A stretch of 64,000 bases of DNA from Pseudobdellovibrionaceae bacterium (GCA_020635055.1 JACKAN010000014.1:40190-104189), one strand, 5' to 3'. Shown: positions 49,212-58,822, counted from the stretch's first letter. A program made the numbers and translations. Notes: a model not told the origin generated them from the letters alone.

Positions 49212-50882
49212 GTGTCATCAGTCAACGGAAGTGACAGTCAAAAGAATCGCTATGAAGAAACCATTCGAAATCAACGAGAAGATTATCAACAAAAAGAAAG
49301 TGAAACTGTTAAAAAACACAATAAAGAATTAAGAAGAATTAGTGAAGCTCATCAAAAAGAAGTTGAAAAAATTCGTCAAGATCATACCTCCCAGTTAGGC
49401 GAATACAGTAACCGAATGAGAGGGGCTCTTTCAGTTAAAGACAAACATTATCAACAAGAAATTGCCAACCTTAAAAAGCTACACCGCGATCAGTATGCTA
49501 AAATCAAAGATGAGCAGAATCAACAGTTAGAGGCAACAAGAACTGCCAACGCAAAAAACAATATGCAAAGAGAAAATATGACAACTCTTCGCATGAATTC
49601 ACTGAATGACCACTATAATGAAACTTTGCGTGAAAAAGATGAGAAGAACACAGAAAAAATAAGTCAATTGAGTGAGAGTCAGGCGGCGGCGTTAAAGGAC
49701 CAAAGAAAAAGATTGGTGACTGCACACAGTGAAGAAATTGGTGCTCTTCAACAGACGCGTCAAGAACAACTAAATGAAAAGCAAAGGGCTTATGAGAATT
49801 TACGACAATCTACTGCGGGTCGACTTAAACAACAAGAGACTCGTCATTTCTTAGATAAACAAAGAAGTTCAGATGCTCACATGTCCCACAATAGACAAAG
49901 GGAAGTTGAGTTTTCCGATGAGGCTCAGCATACCAGAGAAAGTTTTAAAGACAGTATGAATGACCTTAAGCGGGAGCACGCAGATAGAGAGCGACAACAT
50001 GATTTTGATAGAAATCAAAGCCACTTAGACTTTAAGTTTATGGCCAATAAAGATTTGACCCAAAAGGTAGGACGTCTAGAAGACGAAATTAAAGAAGTTA
50101 AATTTCAGGAGGGCTTAAAAGACAAGAAGGACAAAAGACAGTCAGAAAAAGAAATTAAAAATATTAGGAATGCTTTTCAAAAAAACATTGACCTCTATAA
50201 GGAACAAAATGAAATTCTTGCTGAGGATTTCAAGAAAAGTAATGCGGAAGACATAAATAAAGTGAGTAATAAAATGTCTAAGCAAATGAGAGACAATACT
50301 AAGTTTTATCAAAGGCAGATGGAAGTTGAAAATTTTAAATCTAGATCGGCTCTTGATAGTATTCAGTCGGATTTTGATTCTAGAAGTAATCAGACAGAAA
50401 AAATCGCAGACATGAAAATTAAACAAATTTATGAAAATACTAATAATCGAATAAAATCAGAAGATAATAGAAGCCAAAATCAAATAGAATTGTTAAAAAA
50501 AGATAATGAAAAGGAAAAATTAGATTTACAAATCAAACTCAATCAAGAGAAAAACCAGAAAGTGCTCTACTTTAAAGAGAAAATGCAGCAAATGCAAACT
50601 GAGCAGGATTTAAAGTTAATGAAAATGAAAGCGGATTTTGATAAAAACCTAGCAGACATGCATCAAAAACAGACTTTAGAAAAAGCACAAATGAGAAATC
50701 AAACTAAATCAAAAGTAGAGGGCTTGCAACGGAACCATGCTCAAGAAATGTCTGCAGTGAAAATGGGTTTTGAACAAAAGTTAGAACAAGTGAATCAGCA
50801 ACATCGCATGGAATTGCAGAGGATGAATGCACAACATGAAAAACAGTTAGATGATGTTATTACTACCTTTAATAAAGCATAA
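49212..50882 (+). CDS. Long Gln/Lys/Asp-rich coiled-coil protein
   Basis: GTG 49212 is chosen because AGGAGGAGAACT stands before it. The 556-residue product is coiled coil from about residue 10 to the end, very rich in Gln, Asn, Lys, Asp and Met (for example QKNRYEETIRNQREDYQQKE) and poor in aromatic and beta residues. No membrane segment or catalytic domain. It probably forms a cytoplasmic rod or filament. Different in composition from the 38.5-40 kb coiled-coil protein. Followed by pyk after 16 nt. Confidence 0.7.
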   Translation: MSSVNGSDSQKNRYEETIRNQREDYQQKESETVKKHNKELRRISEAHQKEVEKIRQDHTSQLGEYSNRMRGALSVKDKHYQQEIANLKKLHRDQYAKIKDEQNQQLEATRTANAKNNMQRENMTTLRMNSLNDHYNETLREKDEKNTEKISQLSESQAAALKDQRKRLVTAHSEEIGALQQTRQEQLNEKQRAYENLRQSTAGRLKQQETRHFLDKQRSSDAHMSHNRQREVEFSDEAQHTRESFKDSMNDLKREHADRERQHDFDRNQSHLDFKFMANKDLTQKVGRLEDEIKEVKFQEGLKDKKDKRQSEKEIKNIRNAFQKNIDLYKEQNEILAEDFKKSNAEDINKVSNKMSKQMRDNTKFYQRQMEVENFKSRSALDSIQSDFDSRSNQTEKIADMKIKQIYENTNNRIKSEDNRSQNQIELLKKDNEKEKLDLQIKLNQEKNQKVLYFKEKMQQMQTEQDLKLMKMKADFDKNLADMHQKQTLEKAQMRNQTKSKVEGLQRNHAQEMSAVKMGFEQKLEQVNQQHRMELQRMNAQHEKQLDDVITTFNKA

Positions 50883-50898
50883 GTGATATAGGTAAAGC

Positions 50899-52365
50899 AT
50901 GTTAGCTGATAGACGAGCCAAAATTGTTGCAACCATAGGACCTGCTACTTCTGCTAAAGAGCATTTACGAAAAGCCATTGAGGCGGGGATGAACGTAGCG
51001 CGCATTAATTTTTCCCACGGCCACCATGAAGAGCATTTAAAAGTCATACAAAGTATTCGGGAGTTGTCTCGTGAGTTAAGAGCGCCAGTTACAATACTGC
51101 AAGATTTACAAGGCCCTAAAATTCGTGTTGGACACTTTATTGAAGGCTTTATTGAACTTAAAGAGGGTGAAGAGGTTAAAATTTCACCCAATTATAAGAT
51201 GGGTGAAAGAGCTTTGATTCCTTCCGATTTCAAAGAGCTACCAAAGGTGTGTCAGCCTGGAACTAAAATATTATTAGATGATGGCTTATTGGAACTCTTA
51301 GTTTTAAATGTGGTGGCTCAGGAAGTTATTTGTAAAGTGATTCACGGTGGGATACTTAAAAATCGCAAGGGTATGAATCTACCGGGTGTGACTTTGCCAG
51401 TGGATTGTTTGACGGAAAAAGATTTAGTAGACTTGGACTTTGGTTTAAAAAACAAGGTGGACTATGTTGCGTTAAGCTTTGTTCGCTACGGTAGTGATAT
51501 TAAAAAATTACAAGAGTTGATTCAAGCCAAAAACCCTGGAACAAAAGTGATAGCCAAAATTGAAATGCTTGAGGCTTTAGAGAATTTAGAAGAAATTATA
51601 GATCTAAGTGATGCTATAATGGTAGCCCGAGGTGATTTAGCTGTTGAGGTTGGACAAAGTCAATTGCCAAGAATTCAAAAGAGAATTATTCGTTTATGTA
51701 ACCAAATGAAAAAACCCGTGATCACAGCCACTCAAATGTTGGACAGTATGGTAGAAAACCCTCGTCCAACAAGGGCCGAAATTACGGATGTAGCCAATGC
51801 GGTAATTGATGGCACAGATGCTCTTATGCTTTCGGCAGAATCCGCCAGTGGTAAGTATCCCTTTAAGTGTATTTCAACAATGCACGAAATTATTATGGAA
51901 GTCGAAAGAGATGATGAACTTTACTATAAATTTTCTATGGATGAAAAATTTAGTGAAATTGCTGACTCCATAAGTTCTAGTGCTTGTCTATCTGCTTTTA
52001 AGTTAGATGCTACGGCTATTGTGTGTTTAACATCTACTGGGAAAACGGCCACCTTCATTTCGAGAATTCGTCCCAAGTGTCGCATTATTGCAGTGACACA
52101 TATTGAGGAGACCCTCAATCGATTAGAATTGGCCTGGGGGATTCAAACATTTGCGATTAAGCCCTATCGCTCAGCGGATGAAGCTATGTTTCAAATTGAA
52201 GAAATCCTTCTTAAATATAAATTAGTAAATGTTGGAGATAAAATAATCCTCACATTGGGCGTACCTGTTCTAGAACAAGTAAAAACTAATTCTATGAGAG
52301 TGTACACTATCAGTGGTGAAATTCCAGCTACCGATCCGAAAAGTATTCCGCTAAGATGTAAATGA
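50899..52365 (+). CDS. pyk: Pyruvate kinase
   Basis: The 488-residue enzyme converts phosphoenolpyruvate and ADP to pyruvate and ATP. Visible are RRAKIVATIGPAT, NVARINFSHG, LQDLQGPKIRVG, the active-site KVIAKIEMLEALENLEEI (Lys and Glu), IMVARGDLAVEV, KPVITATQMLDSM and RAEITDVANAV, followed by a C-terminal allosteric domain. Domain order and length are standard. Confidence 0.97.
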   Translation: MLADRRAKIVATIGPATSAKEHLRKAIEAGMNVARINFSHGHHEEHLKVIQSIRELSRELRAPVTILQDLQGPKIRVGHFIEGFIELKEGEEVKISPNYKMGERALIPSDFKELPKVCQPGTKILLDDGLLELLVLNVVAQEVICKVIHGGILKNRKGMNLPGVTLPVDCLTEKDLVDLDFGLKNKVDYVALSFVRYGSDIKKLQELIQAKNPGTKVIAKIEMLEALENLEEIIDLSDAIMVARGDLAVEVGQSQLPRIQKRIIRLCNQMKKPVITATQMLDSMVENPRPTRAEITDVANAVIDGTDALMLSAESASGKYPFKCISTMHEIIMEVERDDELYYKFSMDEKFSEIADSISSSACLSAFKLDATAIVCLTSTGKTATFISRIRPKCRIIAVTHIEETLNRLELAWGIQTFAIKPYRSADEAMFQIEEILLKYKLVNVGDKIILTLGVPVLEQVKTNSMRVYTISGEIPATDPKSIPLRCK

Positions 52366-52391
52366 AATAAATAAACTAGAAAAGTACGGCT

Positions 52392-53378
52392 TTATCTGGG
52401 TGCGACTTTTAAAAGATGATAAACCAGTTCCCAATATGGAGTAATTCTTTCTACTTCGGTGAGATTAAATGGCATCATAATCTTGCCCTCAGCGGTTTGT
52501 TTGTCTTCACACAAGCCTTTGTTAATAAGAGAGTCTGGAGCATTGACATCGACGACGCGGCCTAAATCTTTCATGGAGTTATTTTGGACATCAGTTAGAT
52601 TAATTACCACCCGACCTTTATCGTCTTTTTGGACTTTGTTGCCATAGAAAATAAGTGCACGTAGGCAGGGCATTTCTTTTTCCTCTACAGTAATTCTTTT
52701 GCTTTCTTCTTTAAATAAATACTCATTGTACCAATCGACAAATCCACTCAGTTCTGCGTGTTTTAAAATTGTTAATCGACGACGGCCTTCACCCAACTCT
52801 TCCACTTTCATGTAACCGAGAGCAGATAACTCATCCATTAGGCGGTCCATTTTATGTGTGGGTTGTTTAAAGATTTGGATAGTATAATTTCTAAGAAGAT
52901 TTGTTGGGATAACAAGACCTTCTTCGTTTTTTTCACCGGATTTGAAACCTACCAAAGACAAAATCGCGCTTAAACAAGTGATAGTGTGAGGAGGAAACAT
53001 TTCGGCGTCTTCTTTACCAGTACTTTGCAAATTTTTAATGGTTTGATTAGCACTTCTTAGGTGAGAGTTGACAGTTTTTACCATAGCTCGCAACCACTCG
53101 GGAAAAGTCTTAAATTGTGCGTGAAGAGCAGTGAAAGGAAGTATAATAACATCCGCATCTGTGGAGGCTTTTGCGCCTGCGGATCGGGGCTTATTATCAA
53201 AAAAAGCCATTTCTCCAAGCATTTCTCCGGGCATGAGTTCAGCTAAGACAATCTCGGAATTACCTTTGGCTTTGGTAATTGAGATTTTCCCTTTTTTTAT
53301 AACATACATAGCATCGGAAGGATCGCCCTCACGAAAGAGTATATCGCCTTTTCTAAGTTGTTTAATTCCACCAGCCAT
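52392..53378 (-). CDS. Cyclic-nucleotide-binding (Crp/Fnr-superfamily) protein
   Basis: The 328-residue protein starts with a cNMP-binding domain (residues about 5-120): KGDILFREGDPSDAMYVIKK, then PGEMLGEMAFFDNKPRSAGA, where GE and the R near PRSA are the phosphate-binding cassette. The remaining 200 residues include an HTH-like segment (NLLRNYTIQIFKQPTHKMDR) and a C-terminal domain not typical of CRP. It may bind cAMP made by the CHASE2 cyclase at 35-38 kb (inference). Downstream and convergent with pyk. Confidence 0.85.
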   Translation of the reverse strand: MAGGIKQLRKGDILFREGDPSDAMYVIKKGKISITKAKGNSEIVLAELMPGEMLGEMAFFDNKPRSAGAKASTDADVIILPFTALHAQFKTFPEWLRAMVKTVNSHLRSANQTIKNLQSTGKEDAEMFPPHTITCLSAILSLVGFKSGEKNEEGLVIPTNLLRNYTIQIFKQPTHKMDRLMDELSALGYMKVEELGEGRRRLTILKHAELSGFVDWYNEYLFKEESKRITVEEKEMPCLRALIFYGNKVQKDDKGRVVINLTDVQNNSMKDLGRVVDVNAPDSLINKGLCEDKQTAEGKIMMPFNLTEVERITPYWELVYHLLKVAPR

Positions 53379-53464
53379 TTTTTGCCTTTTCTCTTAGCAT
53401 ACTATCGGAATTTTTTAGCTAAGACATCACTGGACAAAGGTAGCGTTCACTGAAACCATAATTT

Positions 53465-54124
53465 TTAGAAGCTAATTTCTTTTAGTTCTGGGGAAACTTT
53501 TATTTTTCCACTGGTTGCGGCTAAGACTTCTTTCTCAGTTAAACCAGGAGCTATTTCTTTAAGGACAAAACCCTCTGGGGAAAGATCAATAACGGCCATA
53601 TCGGTGACAATGCGATCAATACAATTTTTACCAGTTAATGGTAGGTTGCATTTTTCTAACAATTTGGGGTTTCCGTTTTTATCGGTGTGTTGCATGGCTA
53701 CAATAACTCTTTTAGCTCCAGCCACAAGATCCATGGCTCCGCCCATGCCCTTGATCATTTTTCCTGGAACCATCCAATTAGCAATATCACCATATTGATC
53801 CACTTGCATGGCTCCCAAAACAGTTAAATCAATATGTCCACCACGAATCATTGCAAAGCTATCTGCACTGGAGAAATAACTCGCGCCAGGAATTGCTGTG
53901 ACGGTTTGTTTACCCGCATTAATTAAATCGGGATCCAGCTCTTCTTCAGTTGGAAATGGGCCAATGCCCAAGAGACCGTTTTCACTTTGTAACATGACAT
54001 TAATGTCTGGATTGATAAAATTGGCAACTAAAGTTGGTATGCCTATTCCCAAATTGACAACATAACCATCTTTAATTTCTTGTGCTATTCTTTTTGCAAT
54101 TTCGTCACGATTTAAAAGTCCCAT
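53465..54124 (-). CDS. 3-oxoacid CoA-transferase subunit B
   Basis: The 219-residue beta subunit of succinyl-CoA:acetoacetate-type CoA-transferases has VNLGIGIPTLVANFI near the start and the catalytic Glu in MLQSENGLLGIGPFP (about 52), then PGKMIKGMGGAMDLVAGAKR. It moves CoA to or from acetoacetate. Encoded 16 nt after subunit A, in an operon with a thiolase. Confidence 0.94.
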   Translation of the reverse strand: MGLLNRDEIAKRIAQEIKDGYVVNLGIGIPTLVANFINPDINVMLQSENGLLGIGPFPTEEELDPDLINAGKQTVTAIPGASYFSSADSFAMIRGGHIDLTVLGAMQVDQYGDIANWMVPGKMIKGMGGAMDLVAGAKRVIVAMQHTDKNGNPKLLEKCNLPLTGKNCIDRIVTDMAVIDLSPEGFVLKEIAPGLTEKEVLAATSGKIKVSPELKEISF

Positions 54125-54139
54125 TTTCTCTCGCTTTAC

Positions 54140-54829
54140 TTATCTTAAAGTTTTGTTTTCTATTCTTTTTTCAAAAGTACCTTGAAATATTCGTTGCACA
54201 AAAACACCCGGAGTATGAATATTGTTTGGGTCTAGCTCTCCTAAGCCGACAATTTCTTCCACTTCAGCCACAGTAATTTTACCAGCAGTGGCAGCTAATG
54301 GATTAAAGTTTCTAGAAGTTTTTCTAAAAATAAGATTGCCAAAGGGGTCTGCTTTCCAGGCTTTAACAAAAGCAAAATCACCAACAATTGATTCTTCGAG
54401 AACATAATCTCTGCCATTGTATTGGCGTATTTCTTTTCCTTCGGCGACTAAAGTACCTACACCTGTGGGAGTAAAAAATGCGGGAATGCCAGCTCCGCCA
54501 GCTCGCATTTTTTCAGCAAGTGTTCCCTGTGGCGTCAATTCAACTTCTAGTTCACCACTGAGAAACAGTTTTTCAAACAAATCATTTTCGCCGACATAAC
54601 TGGAAACCATTTTTGTAATTTGTCGTGTTTGCAGCAACAAGCCTAAGCCAAAATCATCAACACCCGCATTATTTGATATGCAAGTTAAGTTCGTAACGCC
54701 TAAATCTCTGAGGGCCTGAATGGAATTTTCGGGAATGCCACATAGGCCAAAGCCACCAAATACGAGGGTCATGTTATTTTTAACACCGTGAACAGCTTCT
54801 TTTGCATTTTTGTAGATTTTAGAAATCAT
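54140..54829 (-). CDS. 3-oxoacid CoA-transferase subunit A
   Basis: The 229-residue alpha subunit starts at ATG 54829, which overlaps the thiolase stop (ATGA). It has LVFGGFGLCGIPENSIQAL, NAGVDDFGLGLLL, and GAGIPAFFTPTGVGTLVAEG with the CoA-binding region. With subunit B it forms the SCOT/AtoDA-type enzyme. The longer upstream frame would be translated out of the thiolase's 3' end and is rejected. Confidence 0.94.
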   Translation of the reverse strand: MISKIYKNAKEAVHGVKNNMTLVFGGFGLCGIPENSIQALRDLGVTNLTCISNNAGVDDFGLGLLLQTRQITKMVSSYVGENDLFEKLFLSGELEVELTPQGTLAEKMRAGGAGIPAFFTPTGVGTLVAEGKEIRQYNGRDYVLEESIVGDFAFVKAWKADPFGNLIFRKTSRNFNPLAATAGKITVAEVEEIVGLGELDPNNIHTPGVFVQRIFQGTFEKRIENKTLR

Positions 54830-56004
54830 ATTTTCTCCACAATTACGGCTACAGCTTCTCCGCCACCGATACAAAGTGTGGCTAAACCGAATTTTTTATT
54901 ATGAGTGTGGAGAGCATGAATCAAGGTAGTAAAAATTCTTGCACCACTGGCACCAATGGGATGGCCAATGGCTACGGCACCACCATGAATGTTAACTTTT
55001 TCTCTGGGGATATCTAAGTCCTTCATCGCAGCCATAGTGACGACGCTAAAGGCTTCGTTAATTTCCCAAAGATCAATTTCATTGGTTTTTAGTTGGCATT
55101 TTTCTAAAACTTTTTTAATGGCACCAACAGGGGCTGTCGTAAACCATTTTGGATCTTGGGCAAAGGTGGCAGAGCCTAGAATTTTCGCAATGGGTTTTAA
55201 ACCCAAAGATTTTACTTTCTCAGCACTTGCCAAGACTAATGCCGCCGCACCATCATTAATTTTTGAAGCGTTGGCGGCAGTAATACTACCTTCACGGTCA
55301 AAAGCTGGGCGCAAGCTAGTCATTTTTTCAAAATTGGCTTTGCCAGGTTCTTCGTCTTTACTAATGGTCAATTTTTGACGTTGAACTTCTGTCTCTACAG
55401 GAACAATTTCGTTGGCAAAATAATTTTGTGTTTGAGCGCGATGGGCCCATTCATAGCTTTGTTTAGCAAATTCATCTTGTTGTTCACGGGTAAATTTATA
55501 TTCTTTAACACATATTTCCGCAGCATTTCCCATGTGGAAATTATTGTAGGGATCCCATAAACCATCACTCACCATAGAGTCAGCAAGCTCAATGTTACCC
55601 ATACGGTAACCACTTCTAGAGTTTTTTAAGAGGTGAGGAGCTAAAGTCATATTCTCTTGACCACCGGCAACGACAATTTGAGAATTTCCTAATTGAATGG
55701 AATCAGTAGCTAACATAATGGCCTTTAAACCAGATCCACAAACCTTATTGATCGTCATGCATGGCACTGAGTTGGGTAAGCCAGATTTTAAGGCCGCCTG
55801 TCTTGCGGGGGCCTGGCCCGAACCTGCTGTTAAAACTTGTCCCATGATACATTCGTCAACAAGGTTGCCCTTGACTTTAGCTGTTTCTAAACAGGCTTTA
55901 ATGGCAAGAGCACCTAAATCGGGAGCGGGGATTTGAGCCAGCTGTCCTTGGAAGCTGCCTACGGGTGTTCGACGAGCAGCAATAACAAATACTTCAGTAG
56001 TCAT
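54826..56004 (-). CDS. Acetyl-CoA C-acetyltransferase (thiolase)
   Basis: The 392-residue thiolase condenses or cleaves acetoacetyl-CoA. It has RRTPVGSFQG at the start, the nucleophilic Cys in TINKVCGSGLKAIM (about 88), NINGGA-like NIHGGAVAIGHPIGASGARI (His) and LCIGGGEAVAVIVE (second Cys). As first gene of thiolase-scoA-scoB it suggests interconversion of acetoacetate and acetyl-CoA, useful for using ketone or polyhydroxybutyrate-derived carbon (inference). Confidence 0.96.
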   Translation of the reverse strand: MTTEVFVIAARRTPVGSFQGQLAQIPAPDLGALAIKACLETAKVKGNLVDECIMGQVLTAGSGQAPARQAALKSGLPNSVPCMTINKVCGSGLKAIMLATDSIQLGNSQIVVAGGQENMTLAPHLLKNSRSGYRMGNIELADSMVSDGLWDPYNNFHMGNAAEICVKEYKFTREQQDEFAKQSYEWAHRAQTQNYFANEIVPVETEVQRQKLTISKDEEPGKANFEKMTSLRPAFDREGSITAANASKINDGAAALVLASAEKVKSLGLKPIAKILGSATFAQDPKWFTTAPVGAIKKVLEKCQLKTNEIDLWEINEAFSVVTMAAMKDLDIPREKVNIHGGAVAIGHPIGASGARIFTTLIHALHTHNKKFGLATLCIGGGEAVAVIVEKI

Positions 56005-56169
56005 AATTCATCCTTTTGAAAAAAGCCTGATTGTCTATACTATCTTAATATTGATACGAATTGTTGTTTTGATTGATGTTTCTTGTCAACTGATACTGCA
56101 TTTGCAACAATAGTGTCCTAATTAAATCCAAGGGCATGGGTTTATAACACGGCGTGAGAGGATTTTATT

Positions 56170-57195
56170 ATGTGGTTAATGGGCTTGTTCATTTCACAAT
56201 TAGTATTTGCGGAAACTTTAAACTTTAAACCATTACTTTATTCCGAGAGTGAAGTAAAGGCAGTGACAATACATGGCCTAAAAGGAAACGTGAGAGTCAT
56301 TGGAGAGCCAAGTAGAACGGGTGATTTCCAAATTAGAGTATCTCGTAGGTCATCGGATAATATAAGTAATGATGAAAAAGAATTGTTTGAAAATTGGATT
56401 TTTTCTTACAAGAATGAATTAGGTCACTTAGAATTGTTTGTAAAAGAACCTGCAGACAAAGAAAAACTCATAAAATCTTTGAGTGTCAATTCCACACATG
56501 TCCCCAATTTTGATATCCAAATACAAGGTGCAGCAAAACCACTTAATATTTGGTGGCAGGAAGGGGAGTTAAATTTATCGCGATGGAATCAGCCAATAAA
56601 AGTGGTTCAGCAGAAGGGAAAAGTGAGTTTAACTGACTTCGAAAGTTCGGCATCTATTTTTATAAATCAAGGGGAAGTATATTTAACTAGAGTCAAAGGC
56701 TCCGTGGATTTAGAGAGTTATAAGGCTATCTATCAGGTGAATAATTATGATGGGAATATGAAATTGGATAGTTTTTCTGGAAAGTTGAAGTTAGATAACT
56801 TATCTGGAAGTTTAAATATAGCAAATCATAGCGGTCGGGTGGATATCCTTAATAGCAAGGGCAGTTTGGATTTTAAGATGGCACAGTCAAAAATATATAT
56901 TAAAAATTTTAATGGCGACATTCAAGGTAAAACCGAGAGCGGGAGCGTTGAAGCTGAGCTGAGTGGCACGGCAAATGCGAGAATTCATTCGGTGGATGGG
57001 CCAGTGAGCCTTTCTCTTCCTCAAAGTGCAGCCTCGGTGAATATTGGAAGTAAAAAGGGTCAGTTGATAGCCCCTCAATATTTGCGTAGCCAACAGTGGT
57101 CAAGCCTCAAAACTATTTCCGGACAGTTAAGGGGTAAAGATGAGGGAGGAAGAATATATGTTAGAAGTGAAGGTGGAAGTATAAGAATTCGTTGA
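56170..57195 (+). CDS. Exported DUF4097-like beta-repeat protein
   Basis: The 341-residue protein has a short signal peptide (MWLMGLFISQLVFA) and a repetitive right-handed beta structure through most of its length, with short units such as GKLKLDNLSGSLNIANHSGR and GSLDFKMAQSKIYIKNFNGD, as in DUF4097/adhesin-like proteins. It lacks a barrel or anchor, so a periplasmic location is likely. The gene is followed by the H1-like gene 52 nt away. Confidence 0.7.
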   Translation: MWLMGLFISQLVFAETLNFKPLLYSESEVKAVTIHGLKGNVRVIGEPSRTGDFQIRVSRRSSDNISNDEKELFENWIFSYKNELGHLELFVKEPADKEKLIKSLSVNSTHVPNFDIQIQGAAKPLNIWWQEGELNLSRWNQPIKVVQQKGKVSLTDFESSASIFINQGEVYLTRVKGSVDLESYKAIYQVNNYDGNMKLDSFSGKLKLDNLSGSLNIANHSGRVDILNSKGSLDFKMAQSKIYIKNFNGDIQGKTESGSVEAELSGTANARIHSVDGPVSLSLPQSAASVNIGSKKGQLIAPQYLRSQQWSSLKTISGQLRGKDEGGRIYVRSEGGSIRIR

Positions 57196-57247
57196 GATTC
57201 CTTTTTCTCTTGACGGAAATTTTAAAATAACAGAGGTTAGACCCACT

Positions 57248-58204
57248 ATGGCTAAAAAGAAAACTATCAATAAGAAATCCAGTGCTAAAAAAGTTACAAA
57301 AGCTAAAATAGCTAAAAAAACAGTTAAACCAAAGGCAGCCAAACCGACGGCAGCCAAAAAGGAAACGAAAGCTAAAGTAGCAAAAAAGGCAGCTAAGCCG
57401 AAGGCAGCTAAGCCGAAGGCAGCCAAACCGACGGCTGCCAAAAAAGAAACGAAAGCTAAAATAGCTAAAAAAACAGCTAAACCAAAGGCAGCCAAACCGA
57501 CGGCAGCCAAACCGACGGCAGCCAAACCGATGGCAGCCAAACCGATGGCAGCCAAAAAGGAAACGAAAGCTAAAGTAGCAAAAAAGGCAGCTAAGCCAAA
57601 GGCAACCAAACCGGCGGTAGCCAAAAAAGAAGCGAAAGCTAAAGTTGATAAAAATGCTGAAAAGAGCAAAGCGACCAAGTTATCAGATAATACTACTGAA
57701 AAGGTTAGTAAAAAGGCTAAAAAAAGCCAAATGGAAAGCGAAGTTCAGATTGAAGAAGGTGTAGAAGTTGTTGAAGACTCATTTGAAGCAGAAGCAGAAG
57801 CAGAAGTAGAAGTAGAAGAATTTGAAGAAGAAATACTGCTTACTGACGCAGAGGGCAATGTTATTTGTCGAGTTACTGAATGTGATCAAATTGTCCAAGT
57901 GGATGGTTATTGCCGTTACCACTACTTACTTTTTTGGAAGAAGATTCAATCTCGCAAGAAAATACTCTCTGAAGGTAAGTTGGAAAGATATATTGAAGAG
58001 CTAACAGCTAGATATCCTGATAAATTTTTGGAAGTACTTAAAAAAGACTTAAAAAGTCCGAAAGATTTCTTGGCAGCGATCCACGAATTAGAAATTGATG
58101 AAGCTTCCGACGATGGTGATTTTGAAGAGGACACTAATTTCATCGATGAAATTCGCGGCGTTAGTGACAGCGGCAGTAGCAGTAGAGACGACGAAGATTA
58201 TTAA
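57248..58204 (+). CDS. Histone-H1-like AK-rich protein with Cys/His C-terminal domain
   Basis: The 318-residue protein has three parts. Residues 1-140 are AK/PKAA repeats (units like AAKPKAAKPTAAKKETKAK) as in H1-like HctB or AlgP-type proteins that coat DNA. Residues about 165-200 are very acidic (EAEAEAEVEVEEFEEE). The C-terminal 120 residues contain CRVTECDQIVQVDGYCRYHY, a C-x5-C-x9-C-x3-H pattern that could bind zinc, then a helical domain and an acidic end. The repeat number can change by slippage, since the codons are near-identical. Confidence 0.7.
   Translation: MAKKKTINKKSSAKKVTKAKIAKKTVKPKAAKPTAAKKETKAKVAKKAAKPKAAKPKAAKPTAAKKETKAKIAKKTAKPKAAKPTAAKPTAAKPMAAKPMAAKKETKAKVAKKAAKPKATKPAVAKKEAKAKVDKNAEKSKATKLSDNTTEKVSKKAKKSQMESEVQIEEGVEVVEDSFEAEAEAEVEVEEFEEEILLTDAEGNVICRVTECDQIVQVDGYCRYHYLLFWKKIQSRKKILSEGKLERYIEELTARYPDKFLEVLKKDLKSPKDFLAAIHELEIDEASDDGDFEEDTNFIDEIRGVSDSGSSSRDDEDY
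57311..57640 (+). repeat. AK-rich codon repeats in the H1-like gene
   Basis: A tandem array of 12- to 15-bp words (GCAGCCAAACCGACG, GCAGCTAAGCCGAAG) and a larger 45- to 60-bp unit (KKETKAK.AKK.AKPKA) recurs three to four times. The DNA repeat is strong enough to allow expansion or contraction. Confidence 0.85.
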
Positions 58205-58211
58205 ATTACCA

Positions 58212-58745
58212 TTAATGAGTTTGACCCCCATCATCGTCATCATCATTAAGCCCTAAAATAGATATTTTATGATTGAGTTCTTCGTCAAACTCATCCTCTT
58301 CAGTTAAGAGTCCTTCATCCCTATTTCCTAATAATTTATCAGCTTCAATTTCTAATTGAGTATTTACAGTAGAATAGCGAGCGTATAGGGAATTATTTTC
58401 AAATTTAAATTCCAACCAGTCTCTGGGAGGTATATTTTCGGGGTTTTCTGCCCAATTAGAAAATAGTGATGCGGTGGCGTCTACAGCCAAATGAATTAAA
58501 CTTACCAAATTGTCTTTGCCAGCATTATAGGCAATAGAAACTTCAAAATTATCCTGTTTAATGGATTTATTTACTAGGTAGCCTAAGCGTAGGATAAGTT
58601 CAGAAGGATAAATGCGACCTTCAAATATAAACTTCCCATTTTTGTTTTGTACTGGAAAATTTTCGCTGAGGAGGACTTCAACTTGAGTAACGAGCTCTTT
58701 TGGCAAATGTGTCCATTTTTTAGAAGTTTTTAAACGTGGTTCCAA
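58212..58745 (-). CDS. Acidic-tailed protein of unknown function
   Basis: The 177-residue product has a mixed alpha/beta body (RIYPSELILRLGYLVNKSIK; EVSIAYNAGKDNLVSLIHLA) and a strongly acidic C-terminus (LTEEDEFDEELN, then DDDDDGG). No signal or membrane segment. It is convergent with the H1-like gene (8-nt gap) and divergent from miaB. Its acidic tail beside a basic H1-like gene invites a functional link, but this is only positional. Family not recognised. Confidence 0.6.
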   Translation of the reverse strand: MEPRLKTSKKWTHLPKELVTQVEVLLSENFPVQNKNGKFIFEGRIYPSELILRLGYLVNKSIKQDNFEVSIAYNAGKDNLVSLIHLAVDATASLFSNWAENPENIPPRDWLEFKFENNSLYARYSTVNTQLEIEADKLLGNRDEGLLTEEDEFDEELNHKISILGLNDDDDDGGQTH

Positions 58746-58822
58746 AGCTTTCCTCTTTTCTACATATTATTGATGTCCATTGACGACCTGAAGTCGTCAG
58801 ACTATAAATCTAACAAACTTTA

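Noticed and set aside
57127..57678. Minus-strand ORF of 183 residues rich in Ala, Leu, Phe and Gly, looking like a membrane protein
   Set aside because: It is the reverse reading of the AK-rich repeats of the H1-like gene; hydrophobic repeats are the automatic complement of Lys/Ala codons, and no ribosome site is seen.
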